DNA of 53,917 nucleotides from Paenibacillus elgii NBRC 100335 (GTDB lineage Bacteria > Bacillota > Bacilli > Paenibacillales > NBRC-103111). Below the pieces are notes generated by a model. The model saw only the letters and a list, made by a program, of their open reading frames with translations, did not search any database and was not told the DNA's origin. The first letter of the stretch is position 1; every line of letters begins with the position of its first letter. The stretch covers positions 1 to 53,917 of the forward strand of contig NZ_BIMB01000050.1 of the NCBI RefSeq assembly GCF_004000865.1. Direction: 5' to 3'. Below, one piece after another: positions 17,598-25,848 of the stretch. The position numbers and the translations under genes were made by a program.

Positions 17598-18674
17598 TTG
17601 GATCTCGACCGTCCTGCGGACGATGACGCGATCGCATTGAAAAAAAGTGCGGATAGCGAAGAGAGCTCGCCCGATATCGCCAACGATTCCGATCGTTCTG
17701 AGGACGACGCCAGCATGGAAAGCTCGGATTTGGGGGAGAGCAATGCCCCGGCTGACCATCCGACCGACTCTGAACCCGTGTCAGAGGAGGCGAAGCGGGA
17801 AGAGCGCGATTTCCGCAAAAAGCTGAATCAAGACGCTCGGGAAGTGGTGTCCCATTCCATTCATCATAAGGTAAAGCTCGTCGTTCACCGTCCGGATTAC
17901 GATCAGGCAAATCAGCAGGAATATGCCCGGCTGAGCAAGGGATTGATGCCGATCGTGCAGGAAATCGCAAGAAAGACGCTTCCGCTGCTGGAGCACGAGG
18001 CTTCCTTTGACTTTGCCAAGAATCATTACTATGGCAGCAAGTTTCAAGCGGACAGCGTGGCTTACCGGGATTTCCGGTATTTTGCCAAAAAACGTCCTCC
18101 GACGGAATCGCCTTCGCTTGTGGTCGGTCTGAGGGTGGACGAATCGGCTTCGATGAAGGCTTTCGGCAGGTTGGAAGCGGCCAAACGCGCAGTGATCGCC
18201 GTATATGAATTTTGTCAGCTGTGTCATATCCCCGTTTTGATCTATGGCGATACGGCGGACGCTTCCAGACTGGAGCAAATGTCGGTTTATGCCTATACCG
18301 ATTTTGAGCGAATCGATGCGAATGACCGTTTCCGACTGACGGGGATTCGGGCCAGAAGCAACAATCGCGACGGCATGGCTTTAAGAATTATGGCGGAACG
18401 GCTGGCTGTCACGCCGCAAAAGACGAAGCTCTTGATCAGCATTAGCGACGGGCAGCCGAAAGCGATGGACGATTATACCGGAAGCTACGCCATTCAAGAC
18501 ATGCAGCAGACGATCGCCGAATACGAGCGGAAAGGAATTACATTTCTTGCCGCCGCGATCGGTCAAGACAAGGACGTCATCAGCCAAATCTACGGGAATG
18601 AGCGCTTCCTGGATATTACCAATTTACATGGATTTCCGGCCAAGCTGGTTCGGATTATCGCCCGGTATTTATGA
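17598..18674 (+). CDS. CobT/NorD-like VWA protein with acidic linker
   Basis: The frame holds a 358-residue protein: an acidic, Ser/Asp/Glu-rich N-terminal 65 residues, a helical region, and a VWA domain (about 170-358) with an intact MIDAS, D-E-S-A-S near residue 183 and S-D-G-Q-P near 285. It pairs with the preceding AAA+ ATPase as CobT does with CobS. The start is uncertain. TTG at 17598 has no proper ribosome binding site; ATG at 17715 has a weak GAGG 11 bases upstream; and the frame stays open upstream through the end of the ATPase gene as far as the A9 run at 17535-17543, so a -1 shift there would give an ATPase-VWA fusion. I cannot decide among these from the sequence. Confidence 0.8.
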   Translation: MDLDRPADDDAIALKKSADSEESSPDIANDSDRSEDDASMESSDLGESNAPADHPTDSEPVSEEAKREERDFRKKLNQDAREVVSHSIHHKVKLVVHRPDYDQANQQEYARLSKGLMPIVQEIARKTLPLLEHEASFDFAKNHYYGSKFQADSVAYRDFRYFAKKRPPTESPSLVVGLRVDESASMKAFGRLEAAKRAVIAVYEFCQLCHIPVLIYGDTADASRLEQMSVYAYTDFERIDANDRFRLTGIRARSNNRDGMALRIMAERLAVTPQKTKLLISISDGQPKAMDDYTGSYAIQDMQQTIAEYERKGITFLAAAIGQDKDVISQIYGNERFLDITNLHGFPAKLVRIIARYL

Positions 18675-18703
18675 TTAACGGGCCCGGAAGGAGAGACTAA
18701 ACA

Positions 18704-19063
18704 ATGGATAAGAGCAAACGCAAGGAGCTGCTGGAGGAGTTTAAGCAGATTAAGACTTACATGGGTATCATTCAAATTACAAACAAAGTCAGCGGCAAAA
18801 TTTTCGTGGACAGCTACCCGAACTTGAAGAACAAATGGATGACCATCAAGATGCAGCTGGATATGGGGAGATTCGCCAATTTAGAGCTGCAAAAGGATTG
18901 GAAGGAGCTCGGGGCCGAAGCCTTCACCTATGAGGTGCTGGAGGAGCAGAAAACGGACGATGTGACGGATATGAAGTGGGAGCTCAAAATGATGGAAAAG
19001 CCGTGGCTGGAAAAATTGCAGCCCTACGGGGACAGAGGATATAACAAGCCGCCAAGACAGTGA
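18704..19063 (+). CDS. Divergent GIY-YIG family protein
   Basis: A 119-residue protein related to the GIY-YIG nuclease family. The strand M-G-I-I-Q-I-T-N...G-K-I-F-V (residues 19-34) stands where GIY and YIG normally are, so the tyrosines are replaced; L-G-A-E-A-F-T-Y-E-V-L-E-E (about 69-81) and the conserved glutamate-rich helix are retained. Without the canonical tyrosines nuclease activity is doubtful. GGAAGGAG precedes the ATG at 18704, and the gene lies 29 bases after the VWA gene, probably last in the operon. Similar stand-alone proteins occur in other Bacillales, so its link to the AAA/VWA pair may be only positional. Confidence 0.75.
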   Translation: MDKSKRKELLEEFKQIKTYMGIIQITNKVSGKIFVDSYPNLKNKWMTIKMQLDMGRFANLELQKDWKELGAEAFTYEVLEEQKTDDVTDMKWELKMMEKPWLEKLQPYGDRGYNKPPRQ

Positions 19064-19086
19064 ATCCACTTCCGCTCGATGCACCG

Positions 19087-19138
19087 CCCCGCAAAGCAAG
19101 GTTGAATCAAGGAAGGTGAACCCGGGCGCTTTGCGGGG
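19087..19138. repeat. Inverted repeat in intergenic DNA
   Basis: CCCCGCAAAGC (19087-19097) and GCTTTGCGGGG (19128-19138) are perfect 11-bp arms around a 30-base loop that includes CCCGGG. There is no T-tract, so it is a poor terminator. The rest of the gap up to 19259 holds a TATAAA-like box near 19180 and the ribosome binding site of the next gene. Confidence 0.7.
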
Positions 19139-19259
19139 AGCCCGGGGATGTAGGGAATTTTAACTGGGTCCTAAGTATTTCTGTATAAATTGGAGGAATT
19201 AGGAACTGAGCATCGAATCCTAAATTATGGTGTTTTAATCATGAAATAGGAGGATGTTC

Positions 19260-21224
19260 ATGAGCGAAAAGGCCGAAGTCCGTCAAATTAGCTCCTTAAC
19301 CGAGGGATATGAGGAACAAAAGCCGACTTTTATGCAAGCGATACAAGAAGAGATAAGTCTCCCTTTCCCGATCGATAAGTTCAGATTTTTAATTAAGGAA
19401 TTATCCGCACAACAAAAACGAGCCATAGCCCATTTTTTAAATTTCCCCATCGTTTTCTCCAAGTATAAGAAATTTCCCGATGCACTCTTTCAAAAACTAC
19501 TCTTCCAGCTGCAAAAACATTACCTCACTTCCGATCGAGAACGACTTTGTTGGGTTATCATATTCGCCGTGTTCGATTTGTTGAAAAACGAATCTCCTGG
19601 CTCTCTGGAAACATTTTTGGCTACAAAAGAGGATCATATCTTAAAATTTGGGCGATGGCATGTTTATTGGGCTCTCCGGTTTCATCCTGGCCGTACGATA
19701 GAAAGAACATCTTGGGAAGAGGCCATAAGAGAGTTTGAAGAAGGATTGGAAGAGAAGGCTCCGGAAGCGAAGAGCTCGCAAAATGATCGTTCCAACGACG
19801 AAAAGCAATCTGTTATAGAGCAAAAGCTGAAGAACGAGTTTGCCATACGCCAGGCGAAGGAAAAGGAAGCCCAGCAGCTGCGCAAGGAGCTTGGAGCTCA
19901 AACGAAAAAGCTGGAGCAACTCGAAAAAGAAAAGCAACAATTAGCGGCGGAGCTGCTGATCTTGAAAGAAGAAGCGCTGAAGCAAAAGGCGGAAGCAGAC
20001 GCCTACCGGAATCAGCTGGAAGCTCGGCTGAATCGTATGAAACAGGAAAAAAACGATCTGCAAGATCTTGTGAAAGAAACTGAGTTGAAAGTTCAGGAAA
20101 TGAAAGCGAATGCGGTAAAAGCGGCGTATGAAGTGGAGCAATGGAAACAACAGCATGAGAGGAAGGGGCAAAGTAACACACAAGAGCTTATCGCGCTTCT
20201 TTTACATTCCTTGCTGCCGGAGTCGGACAAGCTTTATCATGAGCTTCGGCAAGCCAATCCGGAGAACGCATCTGTTCTTCGGGCGCAGATAAGGAAAATT
20301 TTTGACTTGATCGATCTTTTGGAACAGTTTCGGCAAGAAACCGGGCAGGCGCAACCGCAAGATCTTGTACAGGTAAGCGATCCTTCGTTTGAACCGGTTC
20401 CAAGCGAACCCGAGGCGAGCCGGCAATCTTGTGTCGGTACGTTCTACAGACGAGATCATGGCGGTTACGTCGTCATGGAGGACGGAAAATCGTTTAACGT
20501 TACGGAATCGATGGTCCATCAACACGGGCTTGAGCATGAAGCCGAAGTCCAATGCTCGCCAGGCAAGCAACAAAACGGCATGACACTCTATGAAATTGAG
20601 CTTTTACTCCAAGGGGACGATACGTATGCTCCGATCCGCCAATTTGATGGATATGTCGAGCTCGGAAATTATTTCACCTGGTACTGTGTAGACATCAACA
20701 ATGCACAAAACCGATATCCATTGCACCGACGAGATATTGAAATCCAACAGCCTAATGACGGAGATCCGTGTCTATTCAATGTTGCGGACGAAGGGCGATT
20801 TGCCCGATTATCCCGATTGTACCGGAAAACAAAGCAGTCTGCGGCCGAGCAAGAATTCAAAGCGTATAAGCCATCTTTACTCCGGAGGCAAGCCGAGAAA
20901 CCGAAGCCCGATCCATTCTTGGAAAACTGTAAAATTGTCATTGTCGGCGGTCTGCGGAAATGGTTTGAGGGGGTTGTGGCGGAGACAGGCGCAACCCTCA
21001 TCCATGATAGCGGCGATGCCCCGGAGCGAATTCACGCGGATTTAAGCAAAGCCGATGCCTTATTTTTTCTACTGACGGCCACATCCCACCGAGCTACCTG
21101 GAGCTGCGTTGAAATTGCAAAGCAAAAACAAATTCCACATTTTGTTATTCAAGGGTCAAAATCAAACTTACGCATGCTTCTGTGGGAAAATCGGGAATTG
21201 ATTACAAGGAAGCAAAAAATATAA
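19260..21224 (+). CDS. Coiled-coil protein with C-terminal DUF2325
   Basis: A 654-residue protein. Residues about 1-160 are a helical globular region; about 170-300 form a long charged coiled coil (repeating K-E-K-E-A-Q-Q-L-R-K-E-L patterns); about 390-540 are two small beta-rich segments (V-G-T-F-Y-R-R-D-H-G-G-Y-V and F-D-G-Y-V-E-L-G-N-Y); and about 560-650 match DUF2325 (K-I-V-I-V-G-G-L-R-K-W, then A-D-A-L-F-F-L-L-T-A-T-S-H-R-A, then P-H-F-V-I-Q-G-S-K-S). I chose the ATG at 19260 because AGGAGG ends 6 bases before it; the ATG at 19254 abuts the site. No signal peptide is present. The biochemical role of DUF2325 is not known to me. Confidence 0.8.
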   Translation: MSEKAEVRQISSLTEGYEEQKPTFMQAIQEEISLPFPIDKFRFLIKELSAQQKRAIAHFLNFPIVFSKYKKFPDALFQKLLFQLQKHYLTSDRERLCWVIIFAVFDLLKNESPGSLETFLATKEDHILKFGRWHVYWALRFHPGRTIERTSWEEAIREFEEGLEEKAPEAKSSQNDRSNDEKQSVIEQKLKNEFAIRQAKEKEAQQLRKELGAQTKKLEQLEKEKQQLAAELLILKEEALKQKAEADAYRNQLEARLNRMKQEKNDLQDLVKETELKVQEMKANAVKAAYEVEQWKQQHERKGQSNTQELIALLLHSLLPESDKLYHELRQANPENASVLRAQIRKIFDLIDLLEQFRQETGQAQPQDLVQVSDPSFEPVPSEPEASRQSCVGTFYRRDHGGYVVMEDGKSFNVTESMVHQHGLEHEAEVQCSPGKQQNGMTLYEIELLLQGDDTYAPIRQFDGYVELGNYFTWYCVDINNAQNRYPLHRRDIEIQQPNDGDPCLFNVADEGRFARLSRLYRKTKQSAAEQEFKAYKPSLLRRQAEKPKPDPFLENCKIVIVGGLRKWFEGVVAETGATLIHDSGDAPERIHADLSKADALFFLLTATSHRATWSCVEIAKQKQIPHFVIQGSKSNLRMLLWENRELITRKQKI

Positions 21225-21256
21225 TTTTTGACATCGTTGCTCTTTGCAAAATTTGA

Positions 21257-21483
21257 AAAAAAATCCGAGCGCAAGGATTGCCGGGTGATCGCCCGCAGCT
21301 TGCTGTCTTTGATGAAGCCGGAAGGTCCTACAAGGAAGGCTCTTTCGGCAACGTCATTTTCAGCTGCGGGGCATGAAGAAATGCGAAGGTTTGTCCGGCA
21401 AGCTGCTGACTCAAGAAGAACTGGCTTCCGCTCTCGGTGCCGTTTATGCCGACATCATGAAAGCCGAGGGCTTTCCTCCTCCC
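21257..21483 (+). pseudogene. Possible gene remnant in two frames
   Basis: Between the DUF2325 gene and the TetR gene, one frame (to a stop at about 21374) reads protein-like with G-L-P-G-D-R-P-Q-L-A-V-F-D-E-A-G and F-G-N-V-I-F-S-C-G. Another frame then continues with L-L-T-Q-E-E-L-A-S-A-L-G-A-V-Y-A-D. No start or ribosome binding site is seen. This looks like the tail of a decayed gene with a frameshift, but I do not recognise the family. Confidence 0.3.
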
Positions 21484-22072
21484 TTATACATAACGAACTC
21501 AAATGCTGGTCCAGCAAGTATTCCAGCCGTTCCGGCGAGAGTCGCCCTGGCTGCATCAGTTGGTGTATGGCCAGTCCGTCGACCAGCGCGTACAATTTCT
21601 CCGCTTCCAAAGCGGCATCCAATCCCGATTTCGCCAGATTGGACTCTACCAAGGTTTCAATGACGAATTCAGCGGTCCGATACAAGCCGTTCTGCATTTC
21701 TTCACTTACTTTCTTTAGCTCGGGATAAATCATGACCTTAGCGTTAAATAAAAACCAAACCTCTATCTCCTTTGTTCTCTCCTCATTTACAGGCAAAAAC
21801 TGCAAAAGCAGTTGCTTCAAATCCGGTAAAAACGGCTTCTCGACAGTAAGCTCTGCAACACGATTTTGGACGCGCTGAGCATAAAGGCCCATGCAAAAGG
21901 CAAAAAGCTCGACCTGAGTGGAAAAGTAATGCCGCATCGATCCTACGGACAGACCGGCTTCTTTTGCGATATTGCGGACGGTAGCCTGTTCCAGTCCAAA
22001 TTTTTGGATGACTCTCAAGGCGGCTTGAGCAACAATATGTCGCTGTTTCTCATGATCAACGATTTTTGGCAT
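21455..22072 (-). CDS. TetR/AcrR family regulator
   Basis: A 205-residue regulator. The N-terminal helix-turn-helix (A-T-V-R-N-I-A-K-E-A-G-L-S-V-G-S-M-R-H-Y-F, residues 30-50) is typical, and the helical C-terminal ligand domain follows. It is divergent from the alpha/beta hydrolase gene, and the two promoters overlap, so it probably represses both. Its own -10 (TATAAT, 22078-22083 on the minus strand) lies so close to the ATG at 22072 that the transcript may have almost no leader; no ribosome binding site is seen. Confidence 0.85.
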   Translation of the reverse strand: MPKIVDHEKQRHIVAQAALRVIQKFGLEQATVRNIAKEAGLSVGSMRHYFSTQVELFAFCMGLYAQRVQNRVAELTVEKPFLPDLKQLLLQFLPVNEERTKEIEVWFLFNAKVMIYPELKKVSEEMQNGLYRTAEFVIETLVESNLAKSGLDAALEAEKLYALVDGLAIHQLMQPGRLSPERLEYLLDQHLSSLCIREEESPRLS

Positions 22073-22077
22073 AGCTC

Positions 22078-22139
22078 TATTATATCGTTTTGTTTTTTAT
22101 AATACAATGTGCTACAATGATTTTTGTAATACGATTGTA
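22078..22139. promoter_or_regulatory. Divergent overlapping promoters with ATTGTA repeats
   Basis: Plus strand: TTGTTT (22090-22095), 17 bases, TACAAT (22113-22118). Minus strand: TTGTAT, 17 bases, TATAAT ending at 22078. The motif TACAAT/ATTGTA occurs three times (near 22103, at 22113 and near 22134), the outer two inverted, as a likely operator for the TetR protein. Confidence 0.6.
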
Positions 22140-22167
22140 CTAAAAAAAGAGAGGGACTACTGCCCGA

Positions 22168-23181
22168 ATGAACATCAATGTTAGACACAAGAAACCATCA
22201 ACAAAATTAAAGTGGAAAAGGATGCTGCTCGTTGTATTTTCTATTGTTACACTCCTTTTCGGATCAGGATTTATTTATGAATGGATTGCATCGAAGCAAG
22301 CCAAGAAGGATTTTCCCCCTCCAGGAAAACTAGTCGAAGTTGGCGGTTACCGTTTGCATCTTCAAAAATTGGGCAGCGGATCTCCAACAATCATTCTCGA
22401 AGCGGGAAGCGGGGAAACAAGCCTGTCCTGGAGAAATATTCCTGAACAACTGGCCGAATTTGCTACCGTTGTAACCTATGATCGCGCCGGTTATGCCTGG
22501 AGCGAGAAAGCAAATACGGCACGAACAGGAGCAAACATCGTACAAGAGTTGCATTCAGCCTTGAAAAAAGAGGGAATCGACGGACCTTACCTGCTTGTCG
22601 GTCATTCATTGGGGGGGTTGTACGCACGGTTATTCGCACAGACCTACCCGAATGATATCACTGGCTTAGTGCTTATTGATGCCAGACCCGAAAACGATGA
22701 GCGTGAGGGCAAGCCGATTCTTGAGCGGGAAAATTTCGCCGAAAACCCGCCTGCGTCGTTCTTAAAGCTCTTAAAGATGTCGGGAGGCTTCCGGTTATCC
22801 CAGGACTATATGCTGGAAGGTTTGGTTCCGAAAGAAGATAGAAAACAGTTTATCAATGTTATTGCGACGCCGAACTATTTTGAAGCCAAAGAACAAGAGG
22901 GGGATTTGGCAGGCACTACGGAAGACGCGGTTCGGGGACAAAACCTGGGCTCTCTGCCCGTAAAAATCATTGCCAGAGGGCTTCCTCAAAATTACGCCGC
23001 ATTCGGCATTTCGGAAGAAGGCGGGAAGCGGCTAGAGGAGATCTGGCAGGCCGGACAACGAAATATGCTGAAAATTTCCACCGATAGCGAGCTTATCATT
23101 GCCAAGCAAAGCGGCCATATGGTAATTCACGACGAGCCCGGTCTGGTCATCGAAACGATCCGCAGTTTATTGGGGCATTGA
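22168..23181 (+). CDS. Membrane-anchored alpha/beta hydrolase
   Basis: A 337-residue protein with an N-terminal membrane helix (residues about 17-36) and an alpha/beta-hydrolase domain. The nucleophile elbow is G-H-S-L-G-G near residue 148, the acid is probably in V-L-I-D-A-R (near 170), and the catalytic histidine is in S-G-H-M-V-I-H (near 317). The oxyanion segment I-L-E-A-G-S-G-E-T-S-L-S-W is typical of proline-iminopeptidase or haloalkane-dehalogenase-like enzymes. The active domain should face outside. The substrate is unknown; divergent TetR control suggests induction by a small molecule. Confidence 0.85.
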   Translation: MNINVRHKKPSTKLKWKRMLLVVFSIVTLLFGSGFIYEWIASKQAKKDFPPPGKLVEVGGYRLHLQKLGSGSPTIILEAGSGETSLSWRNIPEQLAEFATVVTYDRAGYAWSEKANTARTGANIVQELHSALKKEGIDGPYLLVGHSLGGLYARLFAQTYPNDITGLVLIDARPENDEREGKPILERENFAENPPASFLKLLKMSGGFRLSQDYMLEGLVPKEDRKQFINVIATPNYFEAKEQEGDLAGTTEDAVRGQNLGSLPVKIIARGLPQNYAAFGISEEGGKRLEEIWQAGQRNMLKISTDSELIIAKQSGHMVIHDEPGLVIETIRSLLGH

Positions 23182-23220
23182 GATAGTAGGGAATAGTAAG
23201 AAAACGATTATTCAATGAAA

Positions 23221-23264
23221 CAGCGGCAGTCCGGGAACTTTACCCACCCAAGGCTGCCGCTTTG
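23221..23264 (+). terminator. Weak terminator after the hydrolase
   Basis: AGCGGCAG/CTGCCGCT form a perfect 8-bp stem with a 24-base loop and only three T afterwards, so termination may be partial. Confidence 0.45.
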
Positions 23265-23301
23265 AATATGAACAAGGAGTTTATGTTCCGGTTTGTTGAT
23301 T

Positions 23302-23315
23302 TGAAAAGCTTTTCA
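23302..23315. promoter_or_regulatory. LacI-type operator O1
   Basis: TGAAAAGCTTTTCA is a perfect 14-bp palindrome with a central GC, 228 bases before the GH65 start codon. It has the same core as the operator at 23482, and their spacing of 180 bases would suit DNA looping. The other DNA between the hydrolase and GH65 genes holds no gene. Confidence 0.8.
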
Positions 23316-23481
23316 GATATTTTGCAGCTGAATGCAGGGTAAAGTCTGTGGTTTTGTCTGTAGGGGGAAACGCGCCAATAAACAAAGAAAATCCTTTAAA
23401 AAACCACTTTACAACGACCTGCAATCTCACTAATAATAGAGTGGAATGGTTCGCTAAGCTAGAAGCCATGCTTCGATTAAA

Positions 23482-23499
23482 TTTGAAAAGCTTTTCAAA
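23482..23499. promoter_or_regulatory. LacI-type operator O2
   Basis: TTTGAAAAGCTTTTCAAA is a perfect 18-bp palindrome 30 bases upstream of the GH65 start codon. It is placed to block transcription initiation or elongation and is the best copy of the motif. Confidence 0.85.
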
Positions 23500-23529
23500 C
23501 ACTAATTTTACGTCCGGGAGTGATAAGCG

Positions 23530-25806
23530 GTGACATGGACATTGACGAACAATGAATTGACTCCGAAAGCTTTGCTGAATCTGGAAAGCTTATTTTCTTT
23601 GGGCAACGGGTATCTTGGCGTTCGCGGCAACTTTGAAGAAGGCTACCGCCCGGAGATGGTCTCGATCCGGGGCACGTACCAGAACGCGTTTCATGACGTG
23701 ATCGAAATTCCTTACGGAGAAAAGCTTTACGCCTTCCCGGGAACCCAGCAGAAGCTGCTCAATATCATCGACGCGCAAACGATCAAGATCTATTTGGGCG
23801 ACGACGAGGAAGAGTTCTCTTTATTTGCCGGGGAAGCGGTTGCTTATGAGCGGCGGCTTCATCTTGACCGCGGCTATTCCGAAAGAACGGTGCACTGGCG
23901 TTCTCCGGGCGGCAAAGAAGTGAAGCTCCACTTCCGGCGCGTCGTTTCCATGACCGTCAGAGAATTGTTTGCGATTGACCTGCGGATCGAGCCGGTCAAT
24001 TTCACCGGGCGGGTTAAAGTGGTGTCGACTGTCAACGGAGACGTATCCAACTTCGCAGATCCGAATGATCCCCGGGTCGCCTCCGGTCATTCCAAACGTC
24101 TGCAAGTGGAAGAAGCCGGGGAAAAGCAAGGCTACGTCTACGCAATGGACCGCACCCTGGTGTCCGGCTTGAAGACGGCTTGCGTCAGCCGCCATACGGC
24201 ATCCGGCGCGGCCGAAGTCAAGAGCGCTAACGGCGAAACCGTACTGACGTTTGACTTGACCGAACCGGTTCGGGTGACGAAATGGAACGTGTATACGGAT
24301 ACTTTGCGCCACCGGGATAATCTCGTCGAACAGGCCATCGGCATTCATGAACAGCTCGGCGGGCTGACGTTTGAAGAACTGCTGGATGCTCAAAAAACGT
24401 ATCTCGACGACTTTTGGGCAAACGCCGATATCCATATCGAAGGAGACGGCAGCCTGCAGGAAGGAATCCGCTTCAATCTCTATCATCTGCTCCAGTCGGT
24501 CGGCCGGGACGAATACAGCAATATTTCGGCCAAGGGCTTGTCCGGGGAAGGCTACGAAGGCCATTATTTCTGGGATACGGAAATTTACATGTTCCCGGTC
24601 TTTCTGATGACGAAGCCGGAGATTGCCCGCCAGCTGCTGATTTATCGTTATTCGACCTTGGATCAGGCCCGGGCCCGGGCCAAAGAAATGGGGCATAAGC
24701 AAGGAGCCTTGTTCCCATGGCGCACGATTTCCGGGACGGAATGCTCGTCGTTCTTCCCGTCGGGCACGGCCCAGTACCATATTAGCGGGGATATCGCCTA
24801 CAGCTACATCCAGTATTATCTTGGCACGCAGGACGACGAATTCATGAAAACGTACGGCGCCGAATTGCTGTTTGAAACGGCGCGTCTCTGGCTTGATATG
24901 GGTCATTATTTGAATGGCGAGTTCCGGATCGACAACGTGACCGGTCCCGACGAATATACGTGCGTTGTCAACAACAACTACTATACCAACGTCATGGCCA
25001 AGCATAATCTGAAGTGGGCGGCCAAGGCATACGGGCTGCTGGCCGAAATTGCCCCGGAGGTTTTAGACCGGTTGTGCGCGCGGCTGAACGTGACGAAGCA
25101 GGAAGCGGAAGCATGGCACCAAGCGGCGGAATGTATGTACCTGCCATACGATTCAGCGCTGAATATTAACCCACAGGACGATACGTTCCTGCAAAAAGCG
25201 GTTTGGGATTTTGAAAACACGCCGGAAGAAAAATACCCGCTGCTGCTGCATTACCATCCGTTGACGCTCTACCGTTACCAGGTGTGCAAGCAAGCGGATA
25301 CGGTGCTCGCCCATTTCCTGTTGGAGGACGAGCAGGAGCTGGAGACGATCCGCAACTCTTATACCTATTACGAGAAGATCACGACCCATGATTCGTCACT
25401 GTCTTCCTGCATTTTCAGTATTATGGCCTCCAAGCTGGGATACGATGCCAAAGCTTACGATTATTTCATCGAAACGGCCCGTCTCGATCTCGACAATACG
25501 CACGGCAATACCAAAGACGGCCTGCATATGGCGAACATGGGCGGCACTTGGATGTCGATCGTTTACGGTTTTGCCGGCTTGCGCTTGAAAGAGAGCGGGC
25601 TTTCGCTGGCGCCTGCAATTCCAGGGCAGTGGGACCGGTATTCGTTCCAGCTTCAATACCGCGGACGGAAGCTCGCCGTGGATGTCGACCGTCAGAGCAT
25701 CCGGCTTACGCTGGAAGAAGGCGAAGCGCTGACGCTCAAGCTGTACGGGGACGACGTGACGCTGCAGCACAATCGGCCGTCGGAGCAAGCCTTGAAAGCT
25801 AACTAA
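23530..25806 (+). CDS. GH65 disaccharide phosphorylase (maltose/kojibiose/trehalose type)
   Basis: A 758-residue family 65 glycoside phosphorylase. It splits an alpha-linked glucose disaccharide with phosphate to glucose and beta-glucose 1-phosphate. The catalytic acid is Glu475 in T-G-P-D-E-Y; also seen are the substrate-pocket segment F-W-D-T-E-I-Y-M-F-P (near 355) and the phosphate-site H-D-S-S-L-S (near 620). Length fits the family. The start is GTG at 23530 with GGGAG upstream. The next gene, beta-phosphoglucomutase, takes up the product. No transporter lies beside it, so the sugar must come by another route. Which disaccharide is used cannot be told. Controlled by the LacI protein at 26693 through two upstream operators. 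Confidence 0.93.
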   Translation: MTWTLTNNELTPKALLNLESLFSLGNGYLGVRGNFEEGYRPEMVSIRGTYQNAFHDVIEIPYGEKLYAFPGTQQKLLNIIDAQTIKIYLGDDEEEFSLFAGEAVAYERRLHLDRGYSERTVHWRSPGGKEVKLHFRRVVSMTVRELFAIDLRIEPVNFTGRVKVVSTVNGDVSNFADPNDPRVASGHSKRLQVEEAGEKQGYVYAMDRTLVSGLKTACVSRHTASGAAEVKSANGETVLTFDLTEPVRVTKWNVYTDTLRHRDNLVEQAIGIHEQLGGLTFEELLDAQKTYLDDFWANADIHIEGDGSLQEGIRFNLYHLLQSVGRDEYSNISAKGLSGEGYEGHYFWDTEIYMFPVFLMTKPEIARQLLIYRYSTLDQARARAKEMGHKQGALFPWRTISGTECSSFFPSGTAQYHISGDIAYSYIQYYLGTQDDEFMKTYGAELLFETARLWLDMGHYLNGEFRIDNVTGPDEYTCVVNNNYYTNVMAKHNLKWAAKAYGLLAEIAPEVLDRLCARLNVTKQEAEAWHQAAECMYLPYDSALNINPQDDTFLQKAVWDFENTPEEKYPLLLHYHPLTLYRYQVCKQADTVLAHFLLEDEQELETIRNSYTYYEKITTHDSSLSSCIFSIMASKLGYDAKAYDYFIETARLDLDNTHGNTKDGLHMANMGGTWMSIVYGFAGLRLKESGLSLAPAIPGQWDRYSFQLQYRGRKLAVDVDRQSIRLTLEEGEALTLKLYGDDVTLQHNRPSEQALKAN

Positions 25807-25848
25807 CCGAGCGGTCCAAGCTTGGCTTATAGAAAGGGGAAGCAGAAT

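Noticed and set aside
17573..17627. ATG at 17573 after GGGG region as the VWA start
   Set aside because: It is out of frame with the VWA domain and meets a stop after 17 codons.
23821..25005. Minus-strand ORF of 394 codons opposite the GH65 gene
   Set aside because: Antisense shadow of a well-conserved enzyme in GC-rich DNA.
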